DNA of 64,000 nt, from contig JALSKC010000083.1 of assembly GCA_026989055.1 (NCBI GenBank), positions 1-64,000 of the forward strand. The letters run 5' to 3'. The stretch's first letter is position 1; each line of letters begins with the position of its first letter. This DNA comes from Paracoccaceae bacterium (lineage in GTDB: Bacteria > Pseudomonadota > Alphaproteobacteria > Rhodobacterales > Rhodobacteraceae). The position numbers were made by a program, and so were the translations under genes. Under the pieces are notes generated by a model. The model saw nothing but the letters and a program-made list of their open reading frames with translations. It was not told the DNA's origin and made no database searches. This document shows, one piece after another, positions 42,822-51,352 of the stretch.

Positions 42822-44060
42822 ATGGATTTCGACATGCTGGGGCTGCACCCCAGGCTGGTGAGAAAGCTCGCCGAACTGGGGCTTGCCGCCCCGACCCCCA
42901 TTCAGGCCCGGGCGATCCCGCACGCGATGGACGGGCGCGACGTGATGGGGCTGGCCCAGACCGGCACCGGCAAGACCGCGGCCTTCGGCCTGCCGATGAT
43001 CGATGCGTTGCTCAAGGCGGGCACCAGTCCGGCCGCAGGAACCGTGCGCGGGCTGATCCTTGCGCCGACACGCGAACTGGCCAGGCAGATCGCCGACAAC
43101 CTGGGCGACTATGCCCAGGGCACGCATCTCGGGATCGACCTTGTGGTTGGCGGCGCCGGGATCAACGGGCAGATCCGGCGGCTGGCGCGCGGCACCGATC
43201 TCCTGGTGGCCACCCCGGGGCGGCTGATCGACCTGCTGGAGCGGCGGGCGCTGACGCTCGGCCAGACGCGCTATCTGGTGCTGGACGAGGCCGATCAGAT
43301 GCTCGATCTGGGCTTCATTCACGCGTTGCGCAGGATCGCGCCGCTGCTGCCGAGCGAGCGTCAGTCGATGCTGTTTTCGGCGACCATGCCCAAGCAAATG
43401 GCGGAACTGTCCAGGGCCTATCTGAACGACCCGGTGCGCGTCGAGGTTTCGCCGTCCGGCAAGGTGGCCGACAGGATCGACCAGTCGCTGCATTTCGTCG
43501 CCCAGCCCGACAAGCCGGCCAGGCTGATCAGGATGCTTCAGGCGCAGGCCGGCGGCCAGACGCTGGTGTTCGCACGTACCAGGCATGGGGCCGAACGGCT
43601 GAAAAGGCAGCTCGCAGCGGCGGGCATCGACGCCGGTTCGATCCACGGGAACAAGAGCCAGAGCCAGCGCGAACGCGCGATCCGGGCCTTTCGCGACGGC
43701 CGGTTGCAGGTGGTGGTCGCCACGGATGTGGCCGCGCGCGGAATCGACATTCCGGGCATCACCCATGTCTACAACTACGACCTGCCGAATGTGGCTGCAA
43801 ACTACGTGCACCGGATCGGCCGCACCGCGCGGGCCGGGCGCGCCGGCATTGCGGTTGCCTTCTGCTCGGCGGCGGAAATGTCGGAGCTTCGGGCAATCCA
43901 GAAGCTGATGAAGCTGGAAATCCCGGTGGCGGGTGGCTCCCCCTGGGCAGCGGAAGACGCGCCCGCGACTGAGGGACGCGGCGACAGCGCGGGGCGCGGC
44001 AGGCAACCGGGAGGCAACCGACGGCGCGCTCGGAGAGGCGGCCGGCGCAAGGCCGCCTGA
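42822..44060 (+). CDS. DEAD-box ATP-dependent RNA helicase (RhlE type)
   Basis: 412 residues with all superfamily 2 motifs: Q motif (APTPIQARAI), motif I AQTGTGKT, Ia PTRELARQI, II VLDEADQML (DEAD), III SATMP, then the second RecA domain with VATDVAARGIDIPGI and VI HRIGRTARAGR, and a basic C-terminal tail (RRARRGGRRK). It remodels RNA or ribosomal intermediates. A perfect 7-bp hairpin (44037-44057) lies just before its stop. Converges on the GntR gene. Confidence 0.93.
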   Translation: MDFDMLGLHPRLVRKLAELGLAAPTPIQARAIPHAMDGRDVMGLAQTGTGKTAAFGLPMIDALLKAGTSPAAGTVRGLILAPTRELARQIADNLGDYAQGTHLGIDLVVGGAGINGQIRRLARGTDLLVATPGRLIDLLERRALTLGQTRYLVLDEADQMLDLGFIHALRRIAPLLPSERQSMLFSATMPKQMAELSRAYLNDPVRVEVSPSGKVADRIDQSLHFVAQPDKPARLIRMLQAQAGGQTLVFARTRHGAERLKRQLAAAGIDAGSIHGNKSQSQRERAIRAFRDGRLQVVVATDVAARGIDIPGITHVYNYDLPNVAANYVHRIGRTARAGRAGIAVAFCSAAEMSELRAIQKLMKLEIPVAGGSPWAAEDAPATEGRGDSAGRGRQPGGNRRRARRGGRRKAA

Positions 44061-44237
44061 TGCGCTGCGCCCGGCAGCCGGCCGGGTGCAATCGGCGCCG
44101 GGACGGCAGGGGGCGCGGCTGCCCGGCGGGTGGGGGACGGTCGCCTGAAACCGGGGGCACTCCCGGGGCACTCCTGCGGAGCCTCCGGCGTTCCGGAATG
44201 TTCACCGGCTGTGCATGGCTGGCCCGGCCCGGGGCGT

Positions 44238-45005
44238 TCACGTTCCCCGTTCGTGCTCCAGCTTCAGGCGGGCGATTTCCTCGTTGCGGGCGAATCGCTG
44301 CTCGTCGGCCAGGGCCTCCTTCACGAAGCCCAGATGTGCCTTCACGGCGCGGCGTGCCGCTTCCGGCGCGCGGGCCTGAAGGGCCTCGTTGATGGCGCGG
44401 TGCTGTTCGAGAAGCGTCTGGCGGGTGGTCTTCTGGCGAAAGATGACCTGGCGGTTGTAGAACACCCCCTGGCGCAGGAGCTGGAACATCGAGCGCATCA
44501 TGTGCAGCATCACCACATTGTGGCTGGCCTCGATGATCGACATGTGGAATTCCGCGTCCAGGCGGGCTTCTTCTCCGGGGCGGCGGGCGGCATGGGCGTC
44601 CTGCATCTTGCGGAAGACCGTATCGATCACCGCAAGGTCGGTATCGCTGGCCAGCCGCGCCGCCCGTTCGGCGGCCAGGGTCTCGAGATCGGTGCGGAAC
44701 TCGAGATAGTCCATCACCGCTTCGTCATGCCGGCGGAACAGCTCCACGAGCGCTTCGGAGAAGGCCGAGCCGAGCACGTCGGCCACATAGACCCCGGCCC
44801 CGGCACGGGTCGTCAGAAGTCCGCGGTCGGTCAGTTCGGCGATGGCCTCGCGCAGCGACGGGCGCGAGACCCCCAGGCGCTCTGCCAGGTCGCGTTCGGC
44901 GGGAAGCCGCTCTCCCTGGCGCAGGATGCCGCGCAGGATCAGCAGTTCGATCTGACGCACCACCGCCTGGGGCAGCTTTTCCGGCGTGATCTTCCGAAAC
45001 GGCAT
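44238..45005 (-). CDS. FadR/GntR-family transcriptional regulator (FCD domain)
   Basis: 255 residues. The GntR winged helix (PAERDLAERLGVSRPSLREAIAELTDRGLL) is followed by an all-helical FCD domain whose metal ligands are suggested by DAEFHMSIIEASHN and, later, EQHRAINEAL. PdhR, LldR and similar regulators share this arrangement and respond to pyruvate, lactate or other organic acids. The start codon is directly preceded by four GCGGAGA heptamers that include the ribosome site. The target genes are unknown. Confidence 0.88.
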   Translation of the reverse strand: MPFRKITPEKLPQAVVRQIELLILRGILRQGERLPAERDLAERLGVSRPSLREAIAELTDRGLLTTRAGAGVYVADVLGSAFSEALVELFRRHDEAVMDYLEFRTDLETLAAERAARLASDTDLAVIDTVFRKMQDAHAARRPGEEARLDAEFHMSIIEASHNVVMLHMMRSMFQLLRQGVFYNRQVIFRQKTTRQTLLEQHRAINEALQARAPEAARRAVKAHLGFVKEALADEQRFARNEEIARLKLEHERGT

Positions 45006-45032
45006 CTCCGCTCTCCGCTCTCCGCTCTCCGC
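45005..45032 (-). repeat. Four-copy 7-bp repeat forming the ribosome-binding region of the GntR gene
   Basis: On the plus strand TCTCCGC is repeated perfectly at 45005-45011, 45012-45018, 45019-45025 and 45026-45032. On the coding strand each unit is GCGGAGA, carrying a GGAG Shine-Dalgarno core. The last copy runs into the ATG, and the next one back places GGAG seven bases from it. Change in copy number would alter the spacing available. Confidence 0.7.
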
Positions 45033-45150
45033 TTTGCCGTCGCAGGATAGGCAAGGCCCCTGCCTGCAACAACCGCGTGGCGGTGCCGCATGTGCAAGCG
45101 CGGCGGGCGCGCGGCGGCAGGCCGCGGGCTCCGCCCGGGCCGGTGCCGGC

Positions 45151-45816
45151 TCAGCCGGTCGGGCGGATTATGATCTCCACCCGGCGGTTCCGGGCCCGGC
45201 CCTCCGGGGTCAGGTTGGTGGCGATCGGTTCGTTCTCTCCCCGGCCGACGGTGCGGATGCGCCCGGGCGAAACCCCGTTGCCGACCAGGATCGCCGCCAC
45301 CGCCGATGCCCGGCGCGAGGACAGGTCGAGATTGTAGGCCGCCCCGCCCACCGAATCGGTGTGGCCGACCACCACCACGGTGGAGTCCGGATAGCGTTGC
45401 AGGTTCTGCGCCACCGCACGCAGGTCGCCGTGCAGCGCGGGTTTCACCCGGGTGCTGTCGAAATCGAACAGGATGTCCTGCGGCATCCGCACCACCAGAT
45501 GATCGCCGTTGTTGATGATTCGGATCCGCCCGTCGCCCATGCTGGCGCGCAGTTCGGCCGCCTGGCGGTCGAGATCGGCGCCGATCGCCGCGCCGACCGC
45601 CCCGCCGATGATCGCCCCGGCGATCGCCGAGTTGCGCTTTTCCTTTTCCGTCTTGCCTGCAAGCAGGCCGAACAGCGCGCCGGTCGCCGCGCCCAGCCCG
45701 ATGCCTTCGTTCTTGCGGAGGTTCGGGTCGGTCGTGGGGGCCTCGATGCTCGTACAGGCGGTGAGCACCAGCAGGCCGGCGCTTGCTGTCAGGGTGGAGA
45801 TCCTGGTGATTTTCAT
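45151..45816 (-). CDS. OmpA-family outer-membrane lipoprotein with glycine zipper
   Basis: 221 residues from the ATG at 45816. Signal peptide with lipobox LTAC gives a lipidated Cys. Then a glycine-zipper segment (AIAGAIIGGAVGAAIGADLD), and a C-terminal OmpA peptidoglycan-binding domain with DILFDFDSTRV, GHTDSVGG and NLDLSSRRASAVAA, ending RNRRVEI. It should anchor the outer membrane to peptidoglycan, like YiaD/Pal-type proteins. Monocistronic, between the GntR and Ada-like genes. Confidence 0.92.
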   Translation of the reverse strand: MKITRISTLTASAGLLVLTACTSIEAPTTDPNLRKNEGIGLGAATGALFGLLAGKTEKEKRNSAIAGAIIGGAVGAAIGADLDRQAAELRASMGDGRIRIINNGDHLVVRMPQDILFDFDSTRVKPALHGDLRAVAQNLQRYPDSTVVVVGHTDSVGGAAYNLDLSSRRASAVAAILVGNGVSPGRIRTVGRGENEPIATNLTPEGRARNRRVEIIIRPTG

Positions 45817-45933
45817 GATCGTGCCTCGAAATGGTTGGCCCAGCTTCAATCCGGATTCTTTTCGAATTCTCGTTGTCTGGCGCCTCGGCGCAAGAGCCAT
45901 ATGAACGCGATCAGCGGATATCTGCAAGGGTTT

Positions 45934-46851
45934 TCACGCAGAGCCGGGCCCGGGATCCCGGCAGGGCTGCCCCGGCGGTGTGGCGGCATCGCGCCTGGCG
46001 GACTCCCGGGCCAGCAGCGCACGCTTGAACGCCACCCCCCAGTGGTAGCCTCCCAGAGCGCCCGACCTGCGCAGCACCCGGTGGCAGGGGATGAGAACGC
46101 TCACTGGGTTGCGCCCCACCGCCGTGCCCACGGCGCGCACGGCGCGCGGGCTGCCGATGGCCCGGGCGATCTCGGAATAGGTGGTCACATGGCCGGGCGG
46201 GATCGCCAGCAGCGCTTCCCAGACCTTGATCTGGAACGGCGCCCCGATCAGGTGCAGCCGGGTTTTTCCGGGCTGGGCAGGGTCGCCGAAGGCTGCCGAT
46301 ACCCAGCCTTCCAGCGCGTCCGGCTGCTCGGTGAACCGCGCCCGGGGCCAGCGCGCGACCAGATCGTCCAGCGCCCGTGCGCGGCCCCAGTCGGCCGTGA
46401 AGCCGAGCCCGCACAACCCCCGGTCGGTGCCGGTGGCCACCACCTCGCCGAACGGGCTGGGGAAATATCCGTAGCGGATGTCCAGCCCCTCGCCCCTGCG
46501 GGAGAATTCTCCGGGGCTCATCGCTTCCCAGCGCAGGAACATGTCGTGCAGCCGGCCCGCCCCCGACAGGCCAAGCTCGGCCACCGTGTCGAGCGTCGTG
46601 AAGTTGCGCCGCAGCAGATCGCGCGCGTGCTCCAGCATCAGGTATTGCTGATAACGTTTCGGGCTGACGCCGACCCATTGCGAGAACAGCCGCTGGAAAT
46701 GCGCCGGGCTCATCGACAATTCCTGCGCGAGAGCATCCAGACTCAGCGGCGCCGCGGCCCGGTCGATCACCTCGATCGCCCGGCGGATCACCCGGAAGTG
46801 ATAGCTGGAACATGCGCCGGGAGGCGCGCCGCTGTCGGGGCCGTCGCTCAT
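45934..46851 (-). CDS. Ada-like regulator/O6-methylguanine-DNA methyltransferase lacking the Ada N-domain
   Basis: 305 residues. Residues ~20-115 are an AraC-type helix-turn-helix (LAQELSMSPAHFQRLFSQWVG). The C-terminal half is the alkyltransferase domain with PCHRV and the acceptor Cys256, preceded by the conserved TTYSEIARAIGSP. The N-terminal zinc domain that repairs methylphosphotriesters in E. coli Ada is missing, so methylation-triggered activation must differ. It removes alkyl groups from O6-guanine. Divergent from nth, with GTTAC-C-GTAAC next to its start codon. Confidence 0.9.
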   Translation of the reverse strand: MSDGPDSGAPPGACSSYHFRVIRRAIEVIDRAAAPLSLDALAQELSMSPAHFQRLFSQWVGVSPKRYQQYLMLEHARDLLRRNFTTLDTVAELGLSGAGRLHDMFLRWEAMSPGEFSRRGEGLDIRYGYFPSPFGEVVATGTDRGLCGLGFTADWGRARALDDLVARWPRARFTEQPDALEGWVSAAFGDPAQPGKTRLHLIGAPFQIKVWEALLAIPPGHVTTYSEIARAIGSPRAVRAVGTAVGRNPVSVLIPCHRVLRRSGALGGYHWGVAFKRALLARESARRDAATPPGQPCRDPGPGSA

Positions 46852-46854
46852 GGC

Positions 46855-46865
46855 GTTACCGTAAC
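46855..46865. promoter_or_regulatory. Inverted repeat in the ada-like/nth divergent gap
   Basis: GTTAC-C-GTAAC lies three bases upstream of the Ada-like start codon, where it would cover the ribosome site or early transcript region. The gap is only 78 bases. A perfect 5-bp dyad could arise by chance, so the site is tentative. Confidence 0.3.
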
Positions 46866-46929
46866 CGATTGCCGCAGCCAGTCGATCCGTTTCTTGCGCC
46901 TTCGCTCGGCTCTTGGCATACCGGCGCCC

Positions 46930-47574
46930 ATGGCCCGGCAGATGGACTATCAGACGATCCGCGAGGTGTTTTCGCGCTTTCAGGCGTCCGAGCCTGCGCC
47001 GAAGGGCGAGTTGCACCACACCAACGCCTACACGCTGCTGGTGGCGGTGGCGCTTTCGGCGCAGGCAACCGATGCCGGGGTGAACAAGGCGACCCGGCCG
47101 CTCTTCGAGACCGTGGACACGCCGCAGAAGATGCTCGAGCTCGGCGAGGCGGGGCTGACCGAGGCCATCAGGACCATCGGCCTGTTCCGGCAGAAGGCAC
47201 GCAACGTGATCCGCATGTCGAAAATCCTGGTGGATGAATACGACGGCCAGGTGCCCTCCTCGCGGGCCGCGCTGCAGGCGCTGCCCGGCGTCGGGCGCAA
47301 GACCGCCAACGTGGTGCTGAACATCTGGTTCCACCACCCGGCGCAGGCGGTGGACACCCATATCTTCCGGGTCGGCAACCGCACCGGCATCGCGGCCGGA
47401 AAGGACGTGCTGGCCGTCGAGCGCGCCATCGAGGACAACGTGCCGGTGGAATTCCAGCAGCACGCCCATCACTGGCTGATCCTGCACGGCCGTTACATAT
47501 GCACCTCCCGCAAACCGAAATGCGCTGCCTGCATCATCCGCGACCTCTGCCCCTACGAGGAAAAGTCCACATGA
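46930..47574 (+). CDS. nth: Endonuclease III (Nth)
   Basis: 214 residues. Helix-hairpin-helix LPGVGRKTANVV with catalytic Lys124, catalytic Asp142 in AVDTH, and a C-terminal 4Fe-4S loop with Cys191, Cys198, Cys201 and Cys207 (C-x6-C-x2-C-x5-C). This bifunctional DNA glycosylase/AP lyase removes oxidised pyrimidines in base excision repair. Its stop overlaps the sugar kinase start by four bases. No LexA box upstream. Confidence 0.97.
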   Translation: MARQMDYQTIREVFSRFQASEPAPKGELHHTNAYTLLVAVALSAQATDAGVNKATRPLFETVDTPQKMLELGEAGLTEAIRTIGLFRQKARNVIRMSKILVDEYDGQVPSSRAALQALPGVGRKTANVVLNIWFHHPAQAVDTHIFRVGNRTGIAAGKDVLAVERAIEDNVPVEFQQHAHHWLILHGRYICTSRKPKCAACIIRDLCPYEEKST

Positions 47575-48566
47575 CCAAGACCTACCAGATCGTCGGCATC
47601 GGCAACGCGCTGGTCGATGTGCTGTCCCATTGCGACGATACCTTCCTGGCCGAACTGGGCATCGAGAAGGGGATCATGCAGCTGATCGACATGGAGCGGG
47701 CGGTGGCACTTTATGACCGGATCGGCCCGGCGCTCGAAATCTCGGGTGGCTCGGCCGCCAACACCATCGCCGGGGCGGCGCAGCTTGGCGGGCGGGTGGC
47801 CTATGTGGGCAAGGTCACCGACGACCAGCTCGGGCGCATCTTCGCCCATGACCTGCGTGCCCAGGGGGCAACCTATGAAACCGTCATGGCACCGGCCGGC
47901 AACGGCGCCGAGACCGGGCGCTGCATCGTGCTGGTCACCCCGGACGGCGAGCGCACGCTGAACACCTATCTGGGTTCCTCCGAGCATCTGGAGGCCGCCG
48001 ACATCGACGAAGCGATGATGGCCGATGCGGAGTGGATCTTCCTCGAAGGCTACCGTTTCGACGGGCCCGGCAGCCACGCCGCCTTCGCCCGCGCCATCGC
48101 CGCCGCCAAGCGCGCCGGCGGCAAGGTGGCGCTCACCCTTTCCGACCCCTTCTGCATCGAGCGCCACCGTGCCGCCTTCGCGAAGATGCTGCGCGAGGAC
48201 GTGGACCTGCTGTTCGCCAACCGGGCCGAGATCACCTCGATGTATGACACCGACGATTTCGAGGCAGCATTGACCCGCGCCGCGGCCGAGGTGGACATCG
48301 TGGTCGGCACCGACAGCGAAAACGGCGCCACGGTGGTTTCCGGCGCCGACCGCTGGCAGGTTCCGGCGATCCCGACCGAGGTGGCCGATGCCACCGGCGC
48401 GGGCGACCTGTTCGCCGGCGCCTTCCTCTGGGGGCTGACCAACGGCCACGGGCTGGAAAGCTGCGCCCGCATGGCCAACGTCGCGGCTTCGGAAGTCATC
48501 AGCCACATCGGCGCCCGCCCCGAGGCCGACCTGAAGGCGCTGTTCCGCCGGCACGGGCTGCTGTGA
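47571..48566 (+). CDS. PfkB-family carbohydrate/adenosine kinase
   Basis: 331 residues. IVGIGNALVDVL entry, the substrate-lid GGSAANTIAGAAQLGG segment, and the C-terminal PfkB signature DATGAGDLFAGAFLWGL whose Asp is the catalytic base. The adenosine kinase-like form is widespread in alphaproteobacteria next to nth-type genes. It phosphorylates a sugar or nucleoside with ATP; the exact substrate is not proven by sequence. Cotranslated with nth through a four-base overlap. Confidence 0.88.
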   Translation: MTKTYQIVGIGNALVDVLSHCDDTFLAELGIEKGIMQLIDMERAVALYDRIGPALEISGGSAANTIAGAAQLGGRVAYVGKVTDDQLGRIFAHDLRAQGATYETVMAPAGNGAETGRCIVLVTPDGERTLNTYLGSSEHLEAADIDEAMMADAEWIFLEGYRFDGPGSHAAFARAIAAAKRAGGKVALTLSDPFCIERHRAAFAKMLREDVDLLFANRAEITSMYDTDDFEAALTRAAAEVDIVVGTDSENGATVVSGADRWQVPAIPTEVADATGAGDLFAGAFLWGLTNGHGLESCARMANVAASEVISHIGARPEADLKALFRRHGLL

Positions 48567-48709
48567 CGCCCCGCCGCCGGGCGGAACCTGCGGGCCCGTT
48601 GCCTCGCCGGAGCATGCCGCGCATGATCCGATCCGGCCCGGCGCCTGACAGGGAGCAGGCGGCTGCCCGGGCGAGGCATGGGCGGGCCGCCTGCGCGCCC
48701 CGGGCGAAG

Positions 48710-48796
48710 CAGGGACGATTTGGGGCGAAACGCCCTGGATGCCCTCGGGGGCGAACCGGCCGCCGGGCCGGGCGGGGGGCGGAACGCTCCCCCTGC
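48710..48796. terminator. Intergenic element C with terminal stem, between convergent genes
   Basis: Includes TGGATGCCCTCGGGGGCGAAC, then GGCCGCCGGGCC-type inverted text, then GGGGGGC-GGAAC-GCTCCCCC. The layout matches element A: core block, GGCC repeats, then a GC stem with a five-base loop. It separates the kinase from the sulfotransferase and probably serves both 3' ends. Confidence 0.5.
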
Positions 48797-48807
48797 GTTC
48801 CGGCGGT

Positions 48808-49626
48808 TCAGTCGCCCAGCCTGGCGTGCACCTCGTCCAGGTCGATCTCGGCGATCGGCAGCCGGCTGGACGGATCGTCGATATCATATCCGAACAGCTC
48901 GAAGTCGAGGCGGTAGATCTCGCGCATCAGATGCATCGAGAGATCGTCGAAATAGTCCTCGACCGGGTGCAGCCGCTTCGGCCCGTGAACCGCGCTTTCG
49001 TTGAACCGCGGGATCTTTTCCAGATCCACCTGCACCGGAGTTTCGATCCGCTCCAGCACTTCCCGCATGCCTTCGTTGAAATGCTCGGTGCGTATGATCC
49101 TGTCATAGCGCCCGCCGTTGACGATGAAGGTTGCCACATGGCCCGACATCGCCGACCAGTGGATGTCGGGCTCCATCGGCTTGCGCCAGCGGATCGTGTC
49201 GCGGACGAACAGCAGGAAGCGGCGGAAGCTGGCGATCTGGTCGAATTCCTGCTTGCCGTCCTCGCCGCCCACCTCGATGCCGTATTTCTGGATCACCAGC
49301 GGCACGAGATTTCCGCGATAGCGCCTGCCATTGCGCTGGATGCCGCAGATCTTGTCGAAGAACGAGCTCAGGATCCGGCTGTAGGGGTTGCGCACGCAGG
49401 TGAAGGCATAGCTCGCGCGCGCCCGCACGTTGCGTTCGATCACGGGGCGGCTTTCCTCGATCGACCACTTGTGCAGACCAGAGGTGGCATCGTGGATGTC
49501 GCCGTCGAAGAACTTCCCGTGATCGGAATAGTAGAGGATCTGCCCGATGGTCGAACAGGCGCATTTCGGCACGACACGGTAGACCGTGCTTTCGCTTTCC
49601 GTCATCCAGGTGCCGGGGAATCCCAT
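48808..49626 (-). CDS. Sulfotransferase family 2 protein
   Basis: 272 residues from the ATG at 49626; a TTG at 49707 would add 27 residues, and neither has a clear ribosome site. VYRVVPKCACSTIGQIL is the PAPS 5'-phosphosulfate loop with the catalytic Lys region, and TCVRNPYSRILSSFF is the 3'-phosphate-binding motif. Members sulfate carbohydrates, including surface glycans. The gene is divergent from a branching glycosyltransferase, so the two probably modify the same polymer. Confidence 0.85.
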   Translation of the reverse strand: MGFPGTWMTESESTVYRVVPKCACSTIGQILYYSDHGKFFDGDIHDATSGLHKWSIEESRPVIERNVRARASYAFTCVRNPYSRILSSFFDKICGIQRNGRRYRGNLVPLVIQKYGIEVGGEDGKQEFDQIASFRRFLLFVRDTIRWRKPMEPDIHWSAMSGHVATFIVNGGRYDRIIRTEHFNEGMREVLERIETPVQVDLEKIPRFNESAVHGPKRLHPVEDYFDDLSMHLMREIYRLDFELFGYDIDDPSSRLPIAEIDLDEVHARLGD

Positions 49627-49765
49627 GATCGCATTCGACCCTTGCTTGCGGTGCGCCGGAAACTCGCGCACCGGCACCAGAAGAACAAAGAGCCCCTGTT
49701 TTTTCAATGGTTGTTCACGCTATCTATGCAGACAATCTTGAAACCGGAGTAAATCGGCTTCCCAG

Positions 49766-51343
49766 ATGGCCAGGATCGCCTTCATTCTGCTCTGTCACAA
49801 GGATCCGGCTGCGGTCATCGACCAGGCGCGGCGGCTGACGGCGGCCGGAGCCTGCATGGCGATTCATTTCGATGCCAATGCCCCCGCCGACGACTATGCC
49901 CTGATCCGCACCGCGCTGGCCGACACCCCCAGCGTCGTTTTCGCCAAGCGGCGCCTGAAATGCGGCTGGGGAGAGTGGTCGCTGGTGGCGGCGACGCTCG
50001 AGGCGCTGAAGGCGGCCGAGGCGGCCTTTCCCGAGGCGACCCATTTCTACATGATCAGCGGCGACTGCATGGCGATCAAGTCGGCCGAGTATGCACATGA
50101 ATTCCTCGAACGGGACGACGCCGACTACATCGAAAGCTTCGATTTCTTCGAAAGCGACTGGATCAAGACCGGCCTCAGGGAAGAGCGGCTGATCTACCGG
50201 CACTTCTTCAACGAACGCCGGCACAGGCGCCTGTTCTATGCCAGCTTCAACCTGCAGCGCAGGCTGGGGCTGAAGCGCCGGATTCCCGAGGATCTGCAGA
50301 TCATGATCGGCAGCCAGTGGTGGTGCCTGCGCCGGCGCACGATCGAATCGGTCCTCGACTTCTGCCGGCAGCGGCCGGATGTGCTCCGGTTCTTCCGCAC
50401 GACCTGGATCCCGGACGAGACCTTCTTCCAGACGCTGGTGCGCCACCTGGTGCCCGGAGTCGAGATCCGCTCCCGCCCGCTTACCTTCCTGATGTTCTCC
50501 GACTACGGTATGCCGGTGACCTTCTACAACGACCACTACGACCTGCTGCTCGGGCAGGATTTCCTGTTCGCGCGGAAGATCTCGCCCGAGGCGACCGAGC
50601 TCAAGGCCCGGCTCGGCGAGCTCTGGGCCGAGAAGGGCGCGCGCTTCGTGATCACCAACGAGGGGCGCAGCCTCTACAGGTTCCTGACCGGGCGCGGCCG
50701 CGAGGGGCGGCGTTTCGCTCCGCGCTTCTGGGAAACCGAGAGCACGCTCGGGCGCGAGCGCGAGCTGATGATCGTGGCCTGCAAGAAGTGGCATGTCGCC
50801 AAGCGGCTGCTGAGCGAGCTGCGGCAGATCTCGAACGTGCCGAGCATCGAGTATCTGTTCGACGAGGAAGAGACCCGCCTGCCGGATCTGGGGGGCATCC
50901 AGAAGACGCTGGCCAAGCGCACCCGGCACCGTCGGGCCCTGGTCCGGATGCTGTTCGACTATTACGAAACCGACCGGCTGATCTTCTGCCTGGATCCGAA
51001 CAACATGGATCTCCTGCGCGATTTCTATACCGACCGCTCCCGCACCAAGCTTCTGCAGATCGAGTGCCGGTTCTCCGACGAATACCTGATCGGACATGCC
51101 CGGAGGGTCGGTTTGCTGGGCGAGCGGGCCAGCTCCGAGACCATCGCCCGCCTCCTGCCCGCGATCCGGGCGGATGTGCTCCACGAGGCCGACCGGATCA
51201 AGGACGAGAAGTTCCCCCACTACTACCGGATGCGCGAATGGGCCAGCCCGGAGGAGAATGCCGCCCCGCTGAGCGCGTTCTTCGGCCTGCCGCTCGACAC
51301 GGCGCGAGAGATCGCATCCAAGGATTACCTGTTTGCAGACTGA
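49766..51343 (+). CDS. Core-2/I-branching-type glycosyltransferase (GT14) with C-terminal domain of unknown function
   Basis: 525 residues. The N-terminal ~280 form the GT14 fold: IAFILLCHKDPAAVIDQARR, HFYMISGDCMAIKS, QIMIGSQWWCLRRRT and TWIPDETFFQTLV, the last with the putative catalytic Glu. Residues ~320-525 are a separate domain with VACKKWHVAKRLL and FLYTDRS-like text (DFYTDRSRTK) that I cannot assign a function; it may bind nucleotides given its kinase-like spacing, but this is a guess. It would transfer a sugar to a surface glycan. Followed after nine bases by the HIT gene. Confidence 0.82.
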   Translation: MARIAFILLCHKDPAAVIDQARRLTAAGACMAIHFDANAPADDYALIRTALADTPSVVFAKRRLKCGWGEWSLVAATLEALKAAEAAFPEATHFYMISGDCMAIKSAEYAHEFLERDDADYIESFDFFESDWIKTGLREERLIYRHFFNERRHRRLFYASFNLQRRLGLKRRIPEDLQIMIGSQWWCLRRRTIESVLDFCRQRPDVLRFFRTTWIPDETFFQTLVRHLVPGVEIRSRPLTFLMFSDYGMPVTFYNDHYDLLLGQDFLFARKISPEATELKARLGELWAEKGARFVITNEGRSLYRFLTGRGREGRRFAPRFWETESTLGRERELMIVACKKWHVAKRLLSELRQISNVPSIEYLFDEEETRLPDLGGIQKTLAKRTRHRRALVRMLFDYYETDRLIFCLDPNNMDLLRDFYTDRSRTKLLQIECRFSDEYLIGHARRVGLLGERASSETIARLLPAIRADVLHEADRIKDEKFPHYYRMREWASPEENAAPLSAFFGLPLDTAREIASKDYLFAD

Positions 51344-51352
51344 GGACTCCCA

